Source: Pseudalkalibacillus hwajinpoensis (lineage in GTDB: Bacteria > Bacillota > Bacilli > Bacillales > Guptibacillaceae). From it: a stretch of DNA of 64,000 nt. Positions 1 through 14,076 of this stretch are shown in pieces. The stretch covers positions 1 to 64,000 of the forward strand of contig NZ_JADFCM010000011.1 of assembly GCF_015234585.1 (NCBI RefSeq), in the 5' to 3' direction. The notes beneath the pieces are model-generated. The model saw nothing but the letters and a program-made list of their open reading frames with translations, had not been told where the DNA came from and searched no databases. Position numbers and translations under genes: made by a program. Each line of letters begins with the position of its first letter. The stretch's first letter is position 1.

Positions 1-4023
<4,023 letters not shown>

Positions 4024-4142
4024 GATTAAATTGGAAAACGTTGTGCGTGCTATCTAGTTTTCAGGGAACACCTGAAATAAGGAAGTTCGATTAAGTGCCA
4101 CCACGTCCTGTGGTGAACACCGAACGGCTAACATCCTGTTAG

Positions 4143-4258
<116 letters not shown>

Positions 4259-4271
4259 CAACATAAGAGAA

Positions 4272-4301
4272 GCGAGAGACCTGAGGGTTTCTCACTTTTT
4301 T
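4272..4301 (+). terminator. Rho-independent terminator after first 5S
   Basis: GCGAGAGACC pairs with GGTTTCTCAC around a short TGAG loop and is followed by six T. The same hairpin recurs after the 5S-like copy (4590-4619) and after the second operon (32422-32451). In those two the 3' arm ends CTCGC, which pairs better than CTCAC here. Confidence 0.8.
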
Positions 4302-4454
4302 GTATTCAAAAAATGTTGAAAGCTCGTAAGAGAAAAAGCTGCAGGAAAGACAATCAAAAACTTCTTCGAAAGCTTCGTAGGGGTGGGAGAAGCAAGAAAT
4401 TCGAGGAAGCAAGTGATGTCAGACCGGAGTGGATATTCGTGAGATCCATGAGGA
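4302..4454. other. Unassigned spacer between 5S and 5S-like copy
   Basis: These 153 bases lie between the first terminator and the 5S-like unit and are absent from the second rRNA operon. The segment is purine-rich. It has an open frame with no ribosome binding site and a composition that does not look like protein. I recognise no tRNA, mobile element end or other RNA in it. It probably came with, or decayed alongside, the adjacent 5S duplication. Confidence 0.4.
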
Positions 4455-4577
4455 TCTGGCATCGCGCAGCTGGCGAAGTTCGCCGCTTATCGCGCCCCGT
4501 ATGAGAACACGGAAGTTAAGCTCGAGCGCCGATGGTAGTTGGGGGATCTCCCCCTGCAAGAGTAGGACGTTGCTGGG
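4455..4577 (+). pseudogene. Degenerate second 5S rRNA-like copy
   Basis: The 3' half from about 4505 is nearly identical to the 5S gene (ACACGGAAGTTAAGCTC, then GCGCCGATGGTAGTTGGGGG through GAGTAGGACGTTGCTGGG). The 5' half is rearranged. Helix I can still form: TCTGGCATC at 4455-4463 pairs with GTTGCTGGG at 4569-4577 with one mismatch. The helix III loop is about five bases shorter, and the helix II strands no longer match (CTCGAG replaces CTCTTCA). It is followed by an intact copy of the operon terminator. This looks like a tandem 5S-terminator duplication that has decayed; a divergent but functional 5S cannot be excluded. Confidence 0.7.
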
Positions 4578-4589
4578 CAACTAGGAGAA

Positions 4590-4619
4590 GCGAGAGACCT
4601 GAGGGTTTCTCGCTTTTTT
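4590..4619 (+). terminator. Terminator of the first rRNA operon
   Basis: GCGAGAGACC and GGTTTCTCGC form a ten-pair stem with one wobble, followed by six T. The downstream TGTATGGTTTTTT is shared with the end of the second operon, so this is probably the ancestral operon end and the hairpin at 4272-4301 the duplicate. Confidence 0.85.
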
Positions 4620-4730
4620 GTATGGTTTTTTCGGTGTGTATGACCTAGCTGAATACCTAGGTCCACCACGTTCGTCGAATAAATACGAACTACCTGTTTC
4701 AACTCTTTTTACATTACCAACGTACTGCGA

Positions 4731-5696
4731 TCAACTTTTACCTCTCTTATTTAAAAACTCATATAGCAAATGCGGTATTTTTTCAGAAGTTACTTCAAGA
4801 AATTGTAGAATAAAAGGTAGATCTAATGACTCCTGAGTATGAAAAAGATCTCCCCACCATTCTGTCTCGTATCGGCAAATCATACTGAGGTTATATAAAA
4901 TTAGATAGTGAGCCATTACCTCAGCAATAGGATTGTACTGACTACGTTCTGCCGGGAGGTAAAGAGTATTCCTATCATATAGGAAGGGGCGCCTCTGTAA
5001 ACCTGCGACGGGGTCTTCCTTGAACTGCAAAGTAATGAAATCACGATTATGAGTAAGAACTTTTATTGAAGTATCCCCATGCTGCTGAAGGTAGGATTCA
5101 AAACGTTCTGCAGTCATATTTAACGTATCAAGAATACTTGCCTGAATAGTGAAAGAAGTGGAGGTAAGAGAAATCATTTTATAGCTCGTTACTTTACGAG
5201 TCAGCTTCTCAAATAATGGGCAAACTTCGGGTATAAGGGTAAGAAGATCTTCCATTTTATATTTCTCCCCTTCTACCTGTTTCACATGAAACATTTTCCT
5301 TGAAAAGTATTCAAAGAGTCCATTTTTTTGACCTTTTACTTCATCTTGCAAGAAAGCATAATGGCGTTTTTTTCTTTTTCGAGACGTAACGCCGTGTGCA
5401 AGAACATGTGTGTCACCCGGATAATTTGGATCAATTGTAATAAGACAAGCTTTTAACAGTTGAATCATCCCATAAAAAAGAAGGATAGGTTTTAGCTCTG
5501 CATCAGCAGTTGAAGCATGCCGATAATAGCGTTCGCCATATTCGATAAAATACATAAATCGATAACAGGAATCGTAGCTTTTACGTTCGGCATCCGGAAG
5601 TTCGATGTTAGAATAACATTCCTTTAAATATTGCTGAACATATGAGGCTGATTGATATGCGTAGTTGTTTGAATGATAATGTCCAGAATATCCCAT
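4731..5696 (-). CDS. yaaC: YaaC family protein
   Basis: The protein has about 321 residues and matches the YaaC-like family in length and position: reverse strand between the first rRNA operon and guaB, exactly as in B. subtilis. The start is set at the ATG at 5696, which has TGGAGGG a few bases upstream. An earlier in-frame TTG at 5723 has no such site. The product is mixed alpha/beta and looks cytosolic, with no signal peptide or membrane span. Its N-terminus is rich in Tyr, Ser and Asn. The biochemical role of the family is unknown to me, so no function is proposed. Confidence 0.8.
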   Translation of the reverse strand: MGYSGHYHSNNYAYQSASYVQQYLKECYSNIELPDAERKSYDSCYRFMYFIEYGERYYRHASTADAELKPILLFYGMIQLLKACLITIDPNYPGDTHVLAHGVTSRKRKKRHYAFLQDEVKGQKNGLFEYFSRKMFHVKQVEGEKYKMEDLLTLIPEVCPLFEKLTRKVTSYKMISLTSTSFTIQASILDTLNMTAERFESYLQQHGDTSIKVLTHNRDFITLQFKEDPVAGLQRRPFLYDRNTLYLPAERSQYNPIAEVMAHYLILYNLSMICRYETEWWGDLFHTQESLDLPFILQFLEVTSEKIPHLLYEFLNKRGKS

Positions 5697-5797
5697 AGGA
5701 GCCCTCCATGTTTGATTATTCAAACTTATTCTATCTTTCTTGACAGTAGTTTAACCAATTGATAAGCTACTAATAAAATTTCGGACAATTCGATTAG

Positions 5798-7270
<1,473 letters not shown>

Positions 7271-7332
7271 ATAGTGCTTTAGACTGAAGTTATAACAGGT
7301 GTGTGACAAAAATAGCTTAATACGTTCGAAAA

Positions 7333-7367
7333 GTAGATAGGGGGACTTTCCTCTATCTATTTTTTTA
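7333..7367 (+). terminator. Terminator after guaB
   Basis: TAGATAGGGG pairs with CCTCTATCTA (one G-T wobble), followed by a run of seven T. Confidence 0.8.
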
Positions 7368-7421
7368 ATTTTAGGTGTGATAGAATAGCGGTTATGTGAG
7401 ACTTATTTGGAGGTGTAGGGG

Positions 7422-8762
7422 TTGAGAAACCTTGGTTTGAAAGCCATGATCGTAACCATGGCGATGGTATTATTACTAGCAGGAACATTTGGTGGAGGCA
7501 ATACTGCAGAAGCTGCAGAGGCGCCCGACATCAAAGCAGAAGCATCAATCTTAATTGATGCAAATTCAGGAAAGATTTTATATCAGAAAAATCCTGAATT
7601 AACGCTCTCACCTGCAAGTATGACAAAGATGATGTCGGAATATTTAGTACTTGAAGCAATTAATAAAAACGAAATAAGTTGGGATGAAAAAGTTACAGTA
7701 AGTGATACGATCCAAAAGCTATCACAGAATCGTTCTCTTTCAAACGTACCACTTCGAGTGGGTGAACAGTATACAGTTAAGGAATTATATGAAGCAATGG
7801 CCATTTATTCTGCAAATGCTGCCACAATGGCGCTGGCTGAGCACGTTGCTGGAACAGAAGCGAAGTTTGTCGAAATGATGAATGCAAAAGCAAAAGAAAT
7901 GGGTATGAAGGAATATAAGTTTGTTAATAGTTCAGGGCTGAACAACAAAGACCTACTTGGTAATCATCCTGCTGGAGACCCTGATGAAGAGAACATGATG
8001 TCCGCTCGTTCAACTGGACTTCTTGCTTATAACCTTCTTAAAGATTTTCCTGAAGTAATAGAAACCACTAGTACTCCAGAAAAGAAATTCCGCGAAGGTA
8101 CAGATGATGAAATTACAATGAAGAACTGGAACTGGCTTCTTCCTTCACTTGTATATGCTAATAAATACAAAGTAGAAGGCATAGATGGTCTCAAGACCGG
8201 CTCTACAGACCTTGCTGGATTTGCTTTTACAGGAACAGCTAAACAAGGTGATATGCGATTAATTTCTGTTGTTATGAAAACTGATTCGTATGAAGCTCGT
8301 TTTGAAGAAACAGCTAAGCTTCTGAACTATGGATTTGATCAATTCCAGTCCCAAACAATCGTTACTAAAGGTGATAAAGCTGATGGTAATTCCACGGTTA
8401 AAGTTGTCAAAGGTAAGGAGAAAGAAGTTGGGGTCGCTGCAGGAGAATCTTTCAATGCAGTAACAGTGAAGAATACGAAAGAACCATTTAAACTAAACTA
8501 TGAATACGATCAATCTCTTCTAACAGAAGATGGAGAACTAACTGCACCAATTAAAGAAGGCGATCAAGTTGGAAAAGTCGTCTTAAAATCAACCGGTGAA
8601 GACTTCGGTTACATAACAGGTGACAAGGGTTCTTCAGTACCTCTTGTAGCAACTGAATCTGTTGAAAAAGCAGGTTGGTTTACACTTACTATGCGAGCGA
8701 TTGGTGGCTTCTTCTCTGGTGTATGGACTAGCGTAGCAGATGCAGTGAAAGGTCTGTTTTAA
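7422..8762 (+). CDS. dacA: D-alanyl-D-alanine carboxypeptidase (PBP5)
   Basis: This low-molecular-weight penicillin-binding protein trims the terminal D-Ala from peptidoglycan pentapeptides on the outer face of the membrane. The 446-residue precursor has a signal peptide (about residues 1-33, AEAAEA cleavage region). The three serine-peptidase motifs are all present: SMTK at 66-69, SAN at 130-132 and KTG at 258-260. A beta-rich PBP5 C-terminal domain follows, and the last 25 residues form an amphipathic helix with aromatic residues that would anchor it to the membrane. The start is TTG, with TTGGAGGTG about 7 bases upstream. Terminators on both sides make it monocistronic. Confidence 0.96.
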   Translation: MRNLGLKAMIVTMAMVLLLAGTFGGGNTAEAAEAPDIKAEASILIDANSGKILYQKNPELTLSPASMTKMMSEYLVLEAINKNEISWDEKVTVSDTIQKLSQNRSLSNVPLRVGEQYTVKELYEAMAIYSANAATMALAEHVAGTEAKFVEMMNAKAKEMGMKEYKFVNSSGLNNKDLLGNHPAGDPDEENMMSARSTGLLAYNLLKDFPEVIETTSTPEKKFREGTDDEITMKNWNWLLPSLVYANKYKVEGIDGLKTGSTDLAGFAFTGTAKQGDMRLISVVMKTDSYEARFEETAKLLNYGFDQFQSQTIVTKGDKADGNSTVKVVKGKEKEVGVAAGESFNAVTVKNTKEPFKLNYEYDQSLLTEDGELTAPIKEGDQVGKVVLKSTGEDFGYITGDKGSSVPLVATESVEKAGWFTLTMRAIGGFFSGVWTSVADAVKGLF

Positions 8763-8785
8763 TTAATAATATCAAGTATACTTGG

Positions 8786-8826
8786 AAAAAATACTCTTCG
8801 ATGCGTTCATCGAGGAGTATTTTTCT
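8786..8826 (+). terminator. Terminator after dacA
   Basis: A long stem, AAAATACTCTTCGATG with CATCGAGGAGTATTTT, encloses a CGTT-type loop and ends in T residues. Confidence 0.88.
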
Positions 8827-8857
8827 AAATCTTTTATGAAATCACTGCACATGTGAT

Positions 8858-8885
8858 AGGACAAGTCATGAAAAAATGTTACAAT
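8858..8885 (+). promoter_or_regulatory. Candidate sigma-A promoter for pdxST
   Basis: AGGACA (8858-8863), a 16-base spacer and TACAAT (8880-8885) match the -35 and -10 consensus at four and five of six positions. They lie about 65 bases upstream of pdxS, after the dacA terminator. Confidence 0.5.
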
Positions 8886-8949
8886 AAAAGCGTTTGATAG
8901 ATGTCGTGTAACAAAGACGTTTCTAAGTATAGATATGGGAGGAATATAG

Positions 8950-9837
8950 ATGAATCAACAAACAGGTACAGATCGTGTAAAACGTGGTATGGCTGAAATG
9001 CAAAAGGGCGGCGTGATTATGGACGTTGTCAATGCAGAGCAAGCTAAGATTGCAGAAGAAGCTGGTGCAGTAGCAGTAATGGCACTAGAACGAGTGCCAT
9101 CTGATATTCGTGCAGCAGGCGGCGTAGCGCGTATGGCTGATCCTACAATCGTAGAGGATGTTGTGAATGCCGTATCGATTCCAGTAATGGCAAAATGCCG
9201 TATTGGTCATATTGTAGAAGCACGCGTTCTTGAATCAATGGGCGTTGACTACATTGATGAAAGTGAAGTTCTTACTCCAGTTGACGAAGAATTCCACCTT
9301 GATAAGCGCAAGTACACTGTTCCGTTTGTATGTGGAGCGCGTAACCTTGGTGAAGCACTGCGCCGCGTAGGTGAAGGTGCTGCAATGCTTCGTACGAAAG
9401 GTGAACCTGGAACAGGAAACGTTGTTGAAGCTGTACGTCATCAGCGTCTTATTCAATCCCAAATTCGTAAAATTTCAAGCATGTCTGAAGACGAACTGAT
9501 GACTGAAGCGAAAAACCTTCAGGCGCCATTTGAGCTTCTTCTTCAAATTAAAGAGCTTGGACGTCTTCCGGTTGTTAACTTTGCTGCTGGTGGCATCGCA
9601 ACTCCTGCAGATGCAGCACTAATGATGGAGCTTGGTTCTGACGGCGTCTTCGTTGGATCTGGAATTTTCAAATCGGATAATCCTGAGAAATTTGCTAAAG
9701 CTATTGTGGAAGCAACAACTCACTATCAGGATTATGAATTGATCGCGAATATTTCTAAGAACCTTGGTATCGCAATGCCAGGTATTGAAATTTCTTCACT
9801 TAAGCCATCAGACCGTATGCAAGAGCGCGGCTGGTAA
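8950..9837 (+). CDS. pdxS: Pyridoxal 5'-phosphate synthase subunit PdxS
   Basis: PdxS is the synthase barrel of the DXP-independent vitamin B6 pathway. It joins ribose 5-phosphate, glyceraldehyde 3-phosphate and ammonia into PLP, working with PdxT in a cytosolic 12+12 complex. The 295 residues include MAKCRIGH, with Lys82 as the likely imine-forming residue, and a second conserved Lys in [17 protein letters not shown] lies about 8 bases before the ATG. The glutaminase partner pdxT follows after 72 bases that include a hairpin, so the two are probably co-transcribed with attenuated readthrough. Confidence 0.97.
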   Translation: MNQQTGTDRVKRGMAEMQKGGVIMDVVNAEQAKIAEEAGAVAVMALERVPSDIRAAGGVARMADPTIVEDVVNAVSIPVMAKCRIGHIVEARVLESMGVDYIDESEVLTPVDEEFHLDKRKYTVPFVCGARNLGEALRRVGEGAAMLRTKGEPGTGNVVEAVRHQRLIQSQIRKISSMSEDELMTEAKNLQAPFELLLQIKELGRLPVVNFAAGGIATPADAALMMELGSDGVFVGSGIFKSDNPEKFAKAIVEATTHYQDYELIANISKNLGIAMPGIEISSLKPSDRMQERGW

Positions 9838-9846
9838 AACATTGAT

Positions 9847-9877
9847 CCCCCACCTGTGCAACATAAGGTGGGGTTCT
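9847..9877 (+). terminator. Intercistronic hairpin between pdxS and pdxT
   Basis: CCCCACCT (9847-9854) pairs perfectly with AGGTGGGG (9866-9873) around an 11-base loop. Only TTCTT follows, so it would be a weak terminator. Its position within a two-gene operon suggests that it lowers pdxT output relative to pdxS or stabilises the pdxS message. Confidence 0.55.
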
Positions 9878-9909
9878 TACTTAGATAAAGAGAAGGAGTC
9901 GAGAGAAGT

Positions 9910-10503
9910 ATGGTGAGAGTTGGGGTCCTTGGACTGCAAGGTGCAATCCGAGAACACGTGAAAGCACTTGAAACAAAAGAAGCAGAAATCATTGTTGTGA
10001 AACGAGTAGAGCAACTCAAGGATTTAGATGGCCTCGTACTACCTGGTGGAGAGAGTACGACAATGCGTCGATTAATTGATCAATATGGATTTTTAGAGCC
10101 ACTTAAAGTTTTTGCAGCTGAGAAGCCTATTTTCGGTACATGTGCTGGGCTAATTCTGCTTTCAAAGCATATTGAAGGAGTAGACGGATCGCATATTGGT
10201 GTTATGGATGTAAAAGCAAAAAGAAATGCATTCGGACGTCAGCGCGAAAGCTTTGAAGCGCCATTACCTGTTAAAGGATTAGAAGATGACTTTATCGGTG
10301 TCTTCATTCGAGCTCCGTATATCGAAGAAGTTGGAGAAGATGTTGAAGTGCTTGCTACGTTTAATGAAAAAATCGTAGCTGCACGTCATGGACGTTTTCT
10401 TGCGTGTGCCTTCCATCCAGAACTAACAGATGATGATCGCATGCATCAGATGTTTATTGATATGGTTTTGGAGTTTAAGAAAGAAGGACTTGCAACAGAG
10501 TAA
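9910..10503 (+). CDS. pdxT: PLP synthase glutaminase subunit PdxT
   Basis: PdxT hydrolyses glutamine and channels the ammonia to PdxS for PLP synthesis. The 197-residue class I glutamine amidotransferase shows the oxyanion strand [10 protein letters not shown], the nucleophile elbow GTCAGL with the catalytic Cys, and the His-x-Glu pair in AFHPELTDD near the C-terminus. AAGGAG lies about 12 bases upstream of the ATG, a long but usable spacing; a GTG immediately after it is a less likely start. The gene is followed by the serS leader. Confidence 0.96.
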   Translation: MVRVGVLGLQGAIREHVKALETKEAEIIVVKRVEQLKDLDGLVLPGGESTTMRRLIDQYGFLEPLKVFAAEKPIFGTCAGLILLSKHIEGVDGSHIGVMDVKAKRNAFGRQRESFEAPLPVKGLEDDFIGVFIRAPYIEEVGEDVEVLATFNEKIVAARHGRFLACAFHPELTDDDRMHQMFIDMVLEFKKEGLATE

Positions 10504-10555
10504 TTTTTCGTGTAAATTATTACGTACCAAGAAGAAGAGAATTCTTTTTCTGCAT

Positions 10556-10797
10556 AAGACGAATGATAAACGAAAACGTTGACGGGAATTAGTAATAGAT
10601 GTTCAATGCCAAGAGAGTCGATGTGTGGTGCGAATCGATCATTGAACCCTGTGAATCCATCCCTGAGTAGAATGCTGAATGAAGTAGGCTTTCTCGGAGC
10701 AGACCGTTATTCTGTTAAGAGGCAGACAATCGTCTGCAATCAGGGTGGCAACGCGGGTAGCTCTCGTCCCTTTATAGGGGACGGGGGCTTTTTTGTA
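10556..10797 (+). promoter_or_regulatory. T-box riboswitch of serS (serine specifier UCC)
   Basis: The leader has the T-box core AGGGTGGCAACGCGGG at 10742-10757, followed by the terminator AGCTCTCGTCCC / GGGGACGGGGGCT with a T run at about 10759-10795. Stem I is recognisable: the AGTA element near 10590, complementary arms GTTCAATG and CATTGAAC, and the specifier segment GAATCCATCC. Its TCC at 10656-10658 is a serine codon followed by A, as in other T-boxes. The UGGC of the antiterminator bulge would pair with an uncharged tRNA ending GCCA, i.e. discriminator G. Uncharged tRNA-Ser should therefore switch on serS. Confidence 0.93.
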
Positions 10798-10871
10798 TTT
10801 AAATACACGTCTCTACACCACTATCCCTTCCGTTAACTCGTTTATTGTTCATTAAAAAAGGAGGAAAAAGC

Positions 10872-12146
10872 ATGATCGATTTAAAGTATTTGCGTAAGAA
10901 TTTTGAAGAAGTAAAAGTAAAGCTATCTAAGCGTGGGGAAGATCTAGTAGGTCTTGATCGTTTTGAAGAGCTTGACCAGCGAAGAAGAGACCTTATCGCT
11001 GAAACAGAACAGTTAAAAGGACAGCGGAATGAAGCTTCTAAAAACGTGGCAGCATTTAAACGTGAGAAGAAAGATGCTGATCACCTTATTAAAGAAATGC
11101 GTGAAGTTGGCGATAAGATTAAAACAATGGATGAAGAGCTTCGCAATGTTGAGACCGAGCTTGAGCAAATTCTTCTTCAAATTCCAAACATTCCGCATGA
11201 CAGTGTACCTGTTGGTGAGACGGAAGACGATAATATCGAAATCCGTACGTGGGGAGAGAAAAATGATTTTGCTTTTGAAGCGAAGCCACACTGGGATATC
11301 GCAACTGATCTAAATATTATTAACTTTGAACGTGCTGCAAAAGTAACGGGTAGTCGCTTCGCATTCTATAAAGGTGTTGGAGCTCGTCTTGAACGTTCAT
11401 TGATTAACTTTATGATGGACTTACATGAATCAGAGCATGGCTATGAAGAGATTCTGCCTCCTTACCTTGTGAACCGTGAGAGCATGACTGGGACTGGTCA
11501 GTTACCTAAATTTGAAGAAGATGCGTTCAAAATTAGGGAAGAAGACTATTTCTTAATTCCGACAGCGGAAGTTCCTGTTACAAATTTTCATCGTGATGAA
11601 ATTATGGACGGAGAAGATCTTCCACTTGCTTACACCGCATATAGTGCTTGCTTCCGTTCTGAAGCTGGTTCTGCTGGTCGTGATACACGTGGGCTGATTC
11701 GTCAGCATCAGTTTAACAAAGTAGAGCTTGTTCGCTTCGTTAAGCCTGAAGATTCTTATGATGAACTTGAAAAGCTGACTGGCCACGCAGAGAAAGTCCT
11801 ACAGCTGTTGAACCTGCCTTACCGCGTGATGAGCATGTGTACAGGTGATCTTGGATTTACAGCAGCAAAGAAATACGATATTGAAGTTTGGATTCCAAGC
11901 TATGGCACATATCGTGAAATTTCTTCTTGCAGTAACTTTGAAGACTTCCAGGCACGTCGCGCAGGTATTCGCTTCCGTCGAGAAAAGAACGGTAAGCCAG
12001 AATTCCTTCATACGTTAAACGGATCTGGTCTTGCAATCGGAAGAACAGTTGCTGCAATCTTAGAGAACTATCAACAAGAAGATGGCTCTGTAATTGTTCC
12101 TGAAGTTCTGCGTCCATACATGGGTGGTCGTGAAATCATTAAATAG
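10872..12146 (+). CDS. serS: Seryl-tRNA synthetase
   Basis: This class II synthetase charges tRNA-Ser with serine in the cytosol. The 424-residue protein starts with the tRNA-binding antiparallel coiled coil (about residues 27-105, alternating Lys/Glu-rich helices). The catalytic core follows, with motif 2 ([20 protein letters not shown]) and motif 3 ([17 protein letters not shown]). The ATG at 10872 is chosen because AAAGGAGG lies 8-9 bases upstream and it gives [10 protein letters not shown]; an in-frame ATG at 10845 has no such site. Expression is controlled by the T-box just upstream. Confidence 0.97.
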   Translation: MIDLKYLRKNFEEVKVKLSKRGEDLVGLDRFEELDQRRRDLIAETEQLKGQRNEASKNVAAFKREKKDADHLIKEMREVGDKIKTMDEELRNVETELEQILLQIPNIPHDSVPVGETEDDNIEIRTWGEKNDFAFEAKPHWDIATDLNIINFERAAKVTGSRFAFYKGVGARLERSLINFMMDLHESEHGYEEILPPYLVNRESMTGTGQLPKFEEDAFKIREEDYFLIPTAEVPVTNFHRDEIMDGEDLPLAYTAYSACFRSEAGSAGRDTRGLIRQHQFNKVELVRFVKPEDSYDELEKLTGHAEKVLQLLNLPYRVMSMCTGDLGFTAAKKYDIEVWIPSYGTYREISSCSNFEDFQARRAGIRFRREKNGKPEFLHTLNGSGLAIGRTVAAILENYQQEDGSVIVPEVLRPYMGGREIIK

Positions 12147-12154
12147 AAAATGAT

Positions 12155-12187
12155 AAAGAGCAGAGGCATCTCTGCTCTTTATTTTTA
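12155..12187 (+). terminator. Terminator after serS
   Basis: AAAGAGCAGAG and CTCTGCTCTTT form an 11-pair stem with a GCAT loop, followed by ATTTTT. Confidence 0.88.
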
Positions 12188-12294
12188 GGATATAATCGTG
12201 TATAGTAAGGGGTGTTGATTTTCGGCGCGGTTTAACTGAAATGATCAACATAAGTAAGTAATTCAAATTCTTTTAAAAAAGTTTTGAGATATCG

Positions 12295-12323
12295 TTGACA
12301 TTATTATAAGACGATGATATTAT
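12295..12323 (+). promoter_or_regulatory. Strong sigma-A promoter of tRNA-Ser
   Basis: A perfect -35 (TTGACA, 12295-12300) and a near-perfect -10 (TATTAT, 12318-12323) are separated by 17 bases. They lie 36 bases before the tRNA and after the serS terminator. Confidence 0.88.
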
Positions 12324-12359
12324 ATTACTTGTCGCAGTTAGTTAATAACTTCTTCACAC

Positions 12360-12452
12360 GGAGGAATACCCAAGTCTGGCTGAAGGGATCGGTCTTGAAA
12401 ACCGACAGGGGCTTAGTCGCCCGCGGGGGTTCGAATCCCTCTTCCTCCTCCA
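12360..12452 (+). tRNA. trnS-Ser: tRNA-Ser (anticodon UGA)
   Basis: This 93-base class II tRNA has acceptor arms GGAGGAA/TTCCTCC, a D-arm with the CTGGCTGAAGGG segment, an anticodon loop containing TTGAA (anticodon TGA), a long serine-type variable arm, the T-loop TTCGAAT and an encoded CCA. The base before CCA is T (12449), so the discriminator would be U73; bacterial tRNA-Ser normally has G73, as the second tRNA-Ser in this window does. The location after serS and before dck/dgk matches B. subtilis. Confidence 0.95.
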
Positions 12453-12501
12453 TTTACTAATTAATAACCAACGCGCATATAATTTGGAGATTATATTTCG
12501 A

Positions 12502-12529
12502 CCGCTGTCATCGCCGACAGCGGTTTTTT
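12502..12529 (+). terminator. Terminator after tRNA-Ser
   Basis: CCGCTGTC and GACAGCGG enclose ATCGCC and are followed by six T. Confidence 0.9.
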
Positions 12530-12554
12530 CTATGTACTCATATTTTACGATAAG

Positions 12555-12584
12555 AAAAAAGCTATCCAACGGATAGCTTTTTTT
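12555..12584. terminator. Bidirectional terminator, mainly for dgk-dck
   Basis: AAAAAAGCTATCC / GGATAGCTTTTTT with a three-base loop gives a T run in both directions. It lies just beyond the reverse dck stop codon. Confidence 0.85.
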
Positions 12585-12587
12585 AGA

Positions 12588-13256
12588 TTATCTACTTAAA
12601 GAAGGGATTTGTTGAAATTTCTGTTCAATACGCTTTAAGATAAGTTCAACAGAGGATGGGTCGTTAACTAGATCATACTCATTGATATTTAAGCGGAGAA
12701 TTGGACAGGCATTGAAACTGTCAATCCAATTTGTATAGCGCTCATACATTTCTTCCCAATAAGCAGTTGGCGTTTGCTGCTCCATCGGACGGCCACGCTC
12801 TTTAATGCGATCAACGACATCATCAAATGATCCTTCAAGATAGATCATTAAATCAGGATGGGGGAAGAAAGGCGTCATCACCATAGACTGAAACAGATTC
12901 GTGTAAGTATCATAGTCAACAGCTGACATTGTTCCTTTTTCATAATGCATTTTTGCAAAGATGCCTGTATCTTCATAAATGGAACGATCCTGAACAAATC
13001 CTCCACCATATTCAAACATTCTCTTCTGTTCTTTAAAGCGCTCAGCAAGGAAGTAAATTTGCAAGTGAAAGCTCCAACGTGAGAAGTCATTATAGAATTT
13101 CTCTAAATATGGATTGTTATCTACTTTTTCAAGAGAAGTCCTAAATTGTAAGGCGTTAGCAAGTGAGCTCGTAATGGTAGACTTCCCGACGCCTACCGTA
13201 CCAGCGATTGTAATGACGGCATCCTGTGGGATGTTGTATTTTTCTCTGAGATTCAT
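12588..13256 (-). CDS. dck: Deoxyadenosine/deoxycytidine kinase
   Basis: A cytosolic salvage kinase that phosphorylates deoxyadenosine and deoxycytidine. The 222-residue product has the P-loop AGTVGVGKST at residues 18-27, the DRSIYED segment that carries the catalytic and sugar-binding residues, and the RGRPMEQ lid region. It is the downstream gene of the dgk-dck pair; its ATG overlaps the dgk TGA by four bases (ATGA), implying translational coupling. The two kinases form a heterodimer in lactobacilli; in bacilli they occur as separate neighbouring genes, as here. Confidence 0.94.
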   Translation of the reverse strand: MNLREKYNIPQDAVITIAGTVGVGKSTITSSLANALQFRTSLEKVDNNPYLEKFYNDFSRWSFHLQIYFLAERFKEQKRMFEYGGGFVQDRSIYEDTGIFAKMHYEKGTMSAVDYDTYTNLFQSMVMTPFFPHPDLMIYLEGSFDDVVDRIKERGRPMEQQTPTAYWEEMYERYTNWIDSFNACPILRLNINEYDLVNDPSSVELILKRIEQKFQQIPSLSR

Positions 13257-13894
13257 TTAACAGGGTCTCCTTCTTTCAATGTTTTTTCGAGGGATTGGAA
13301 GATGGTGTGTAAATCATCTTGATTGGACACAAAATCCATCTCATCACCATTGAAACGGAGCACAGGAATATCAGGATGATGTGCTTCAAATTCTTGCATA
13401 AACCGTTCATAGTCAGATGAAAGACGCTCAAGGTAAGCGGGATCGATGCTTTTTTCAATCTGTCTTCCACGTTGTGAAATACGGTTAAGCAGCGTTTCAA
13501 GGCTAGCATTTAAATAGATAATGACGTTCGGTTCGGGCATTCCTTCGGTTAGAATGTCATAAATCTTCATATATTTAGAAAAGTGCTTGTCACTAAGTGT
13601 CTGTTGGGCAAATATCTTATTCTTAAAGATGTGGTAATCGGAAATAACGGGAAGCTGTTTTGATAAATGATGCTTCTCCATTTCCTCTAACTGTTTGTAT
13701 CGATGGCTGAGAAAAAACATCTCGGTTTGGAAGCTCCACTCTTCAATGTTGTCGTAAAACTTACCGAGAAAGGGATTCTCTTCTACGATTTCTTGAAAAA
13801 GTTCAAATTGATAATGAGCAGCAATTGCTCGAGATAGGGAGGTCTTTCCAACTCCGATGGGGCCTTCGACGGCAATAAATGGGGTCTGGTTCAT
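13253..13894 (-). CDS. dgk: Deoxyguanosine kinase
   Basis: A cytosolic salvage kinase that converts deoxyguanosine to dGMP. The 213-residue protein shows EGPIGVGKTSLSR as its P-loop, the DYHIFKNKIFA segment and the RGRQIEK lid. It is homologous to the downstream Dck. The start is the ATG at 13894, which follows GGAGGAGG by about 7 bases. A longer frame beginning at 13972 adds a basic stretch (YRKRRRRIR) without a ribosome binding site and is rejected. Confidence 0.94.
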   Translation of the reverse strand: MNQTPFIAVEGPIGVGKTSLSRAIAAHYQFELFQEIVEENPFLGKFYDNIEEWSFQTEMFFLSHRYKQLEEMEKHHLSKQLPVISDYHIFKNKIFAQQTLSDKHFSKYMKIYDILTEGMPEPNVIIYLNASLETLLNRISQRGRQIEKSIDPAYLERLSSDYERFMQEFEAHHPDIPVLRFNGDEMDFVSNQDDLHTIFQSLEKTLKEGDPVK

Positions 13895-14076
13895 ACGTAT
13901 CCTCCTCCGTCGTTTCCTATAGCAGACCTTGCTTATCTTTGAATAGACAAAGATTATTGTAGCATACACCACGAACTGTTGACAGGGTTAAAGGAAGCAA
14001 GTTAGAGGTAAATAAAGCCTGCCTGTTTGAAGCCTAAATGGAGTAGGGAATGACACTAATACAAAGGAGTGAAATC

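Noticed and set aside
4313..4504. Open frame of about 63 codons between the 5S genes
   Set aside because: It runs into the 5S-like sequence, is extremely basic and has no ribosome binding site.
10579..10836. Open frame upstream of serS
   Set aside because: It lies within the T-box leader and terminator.
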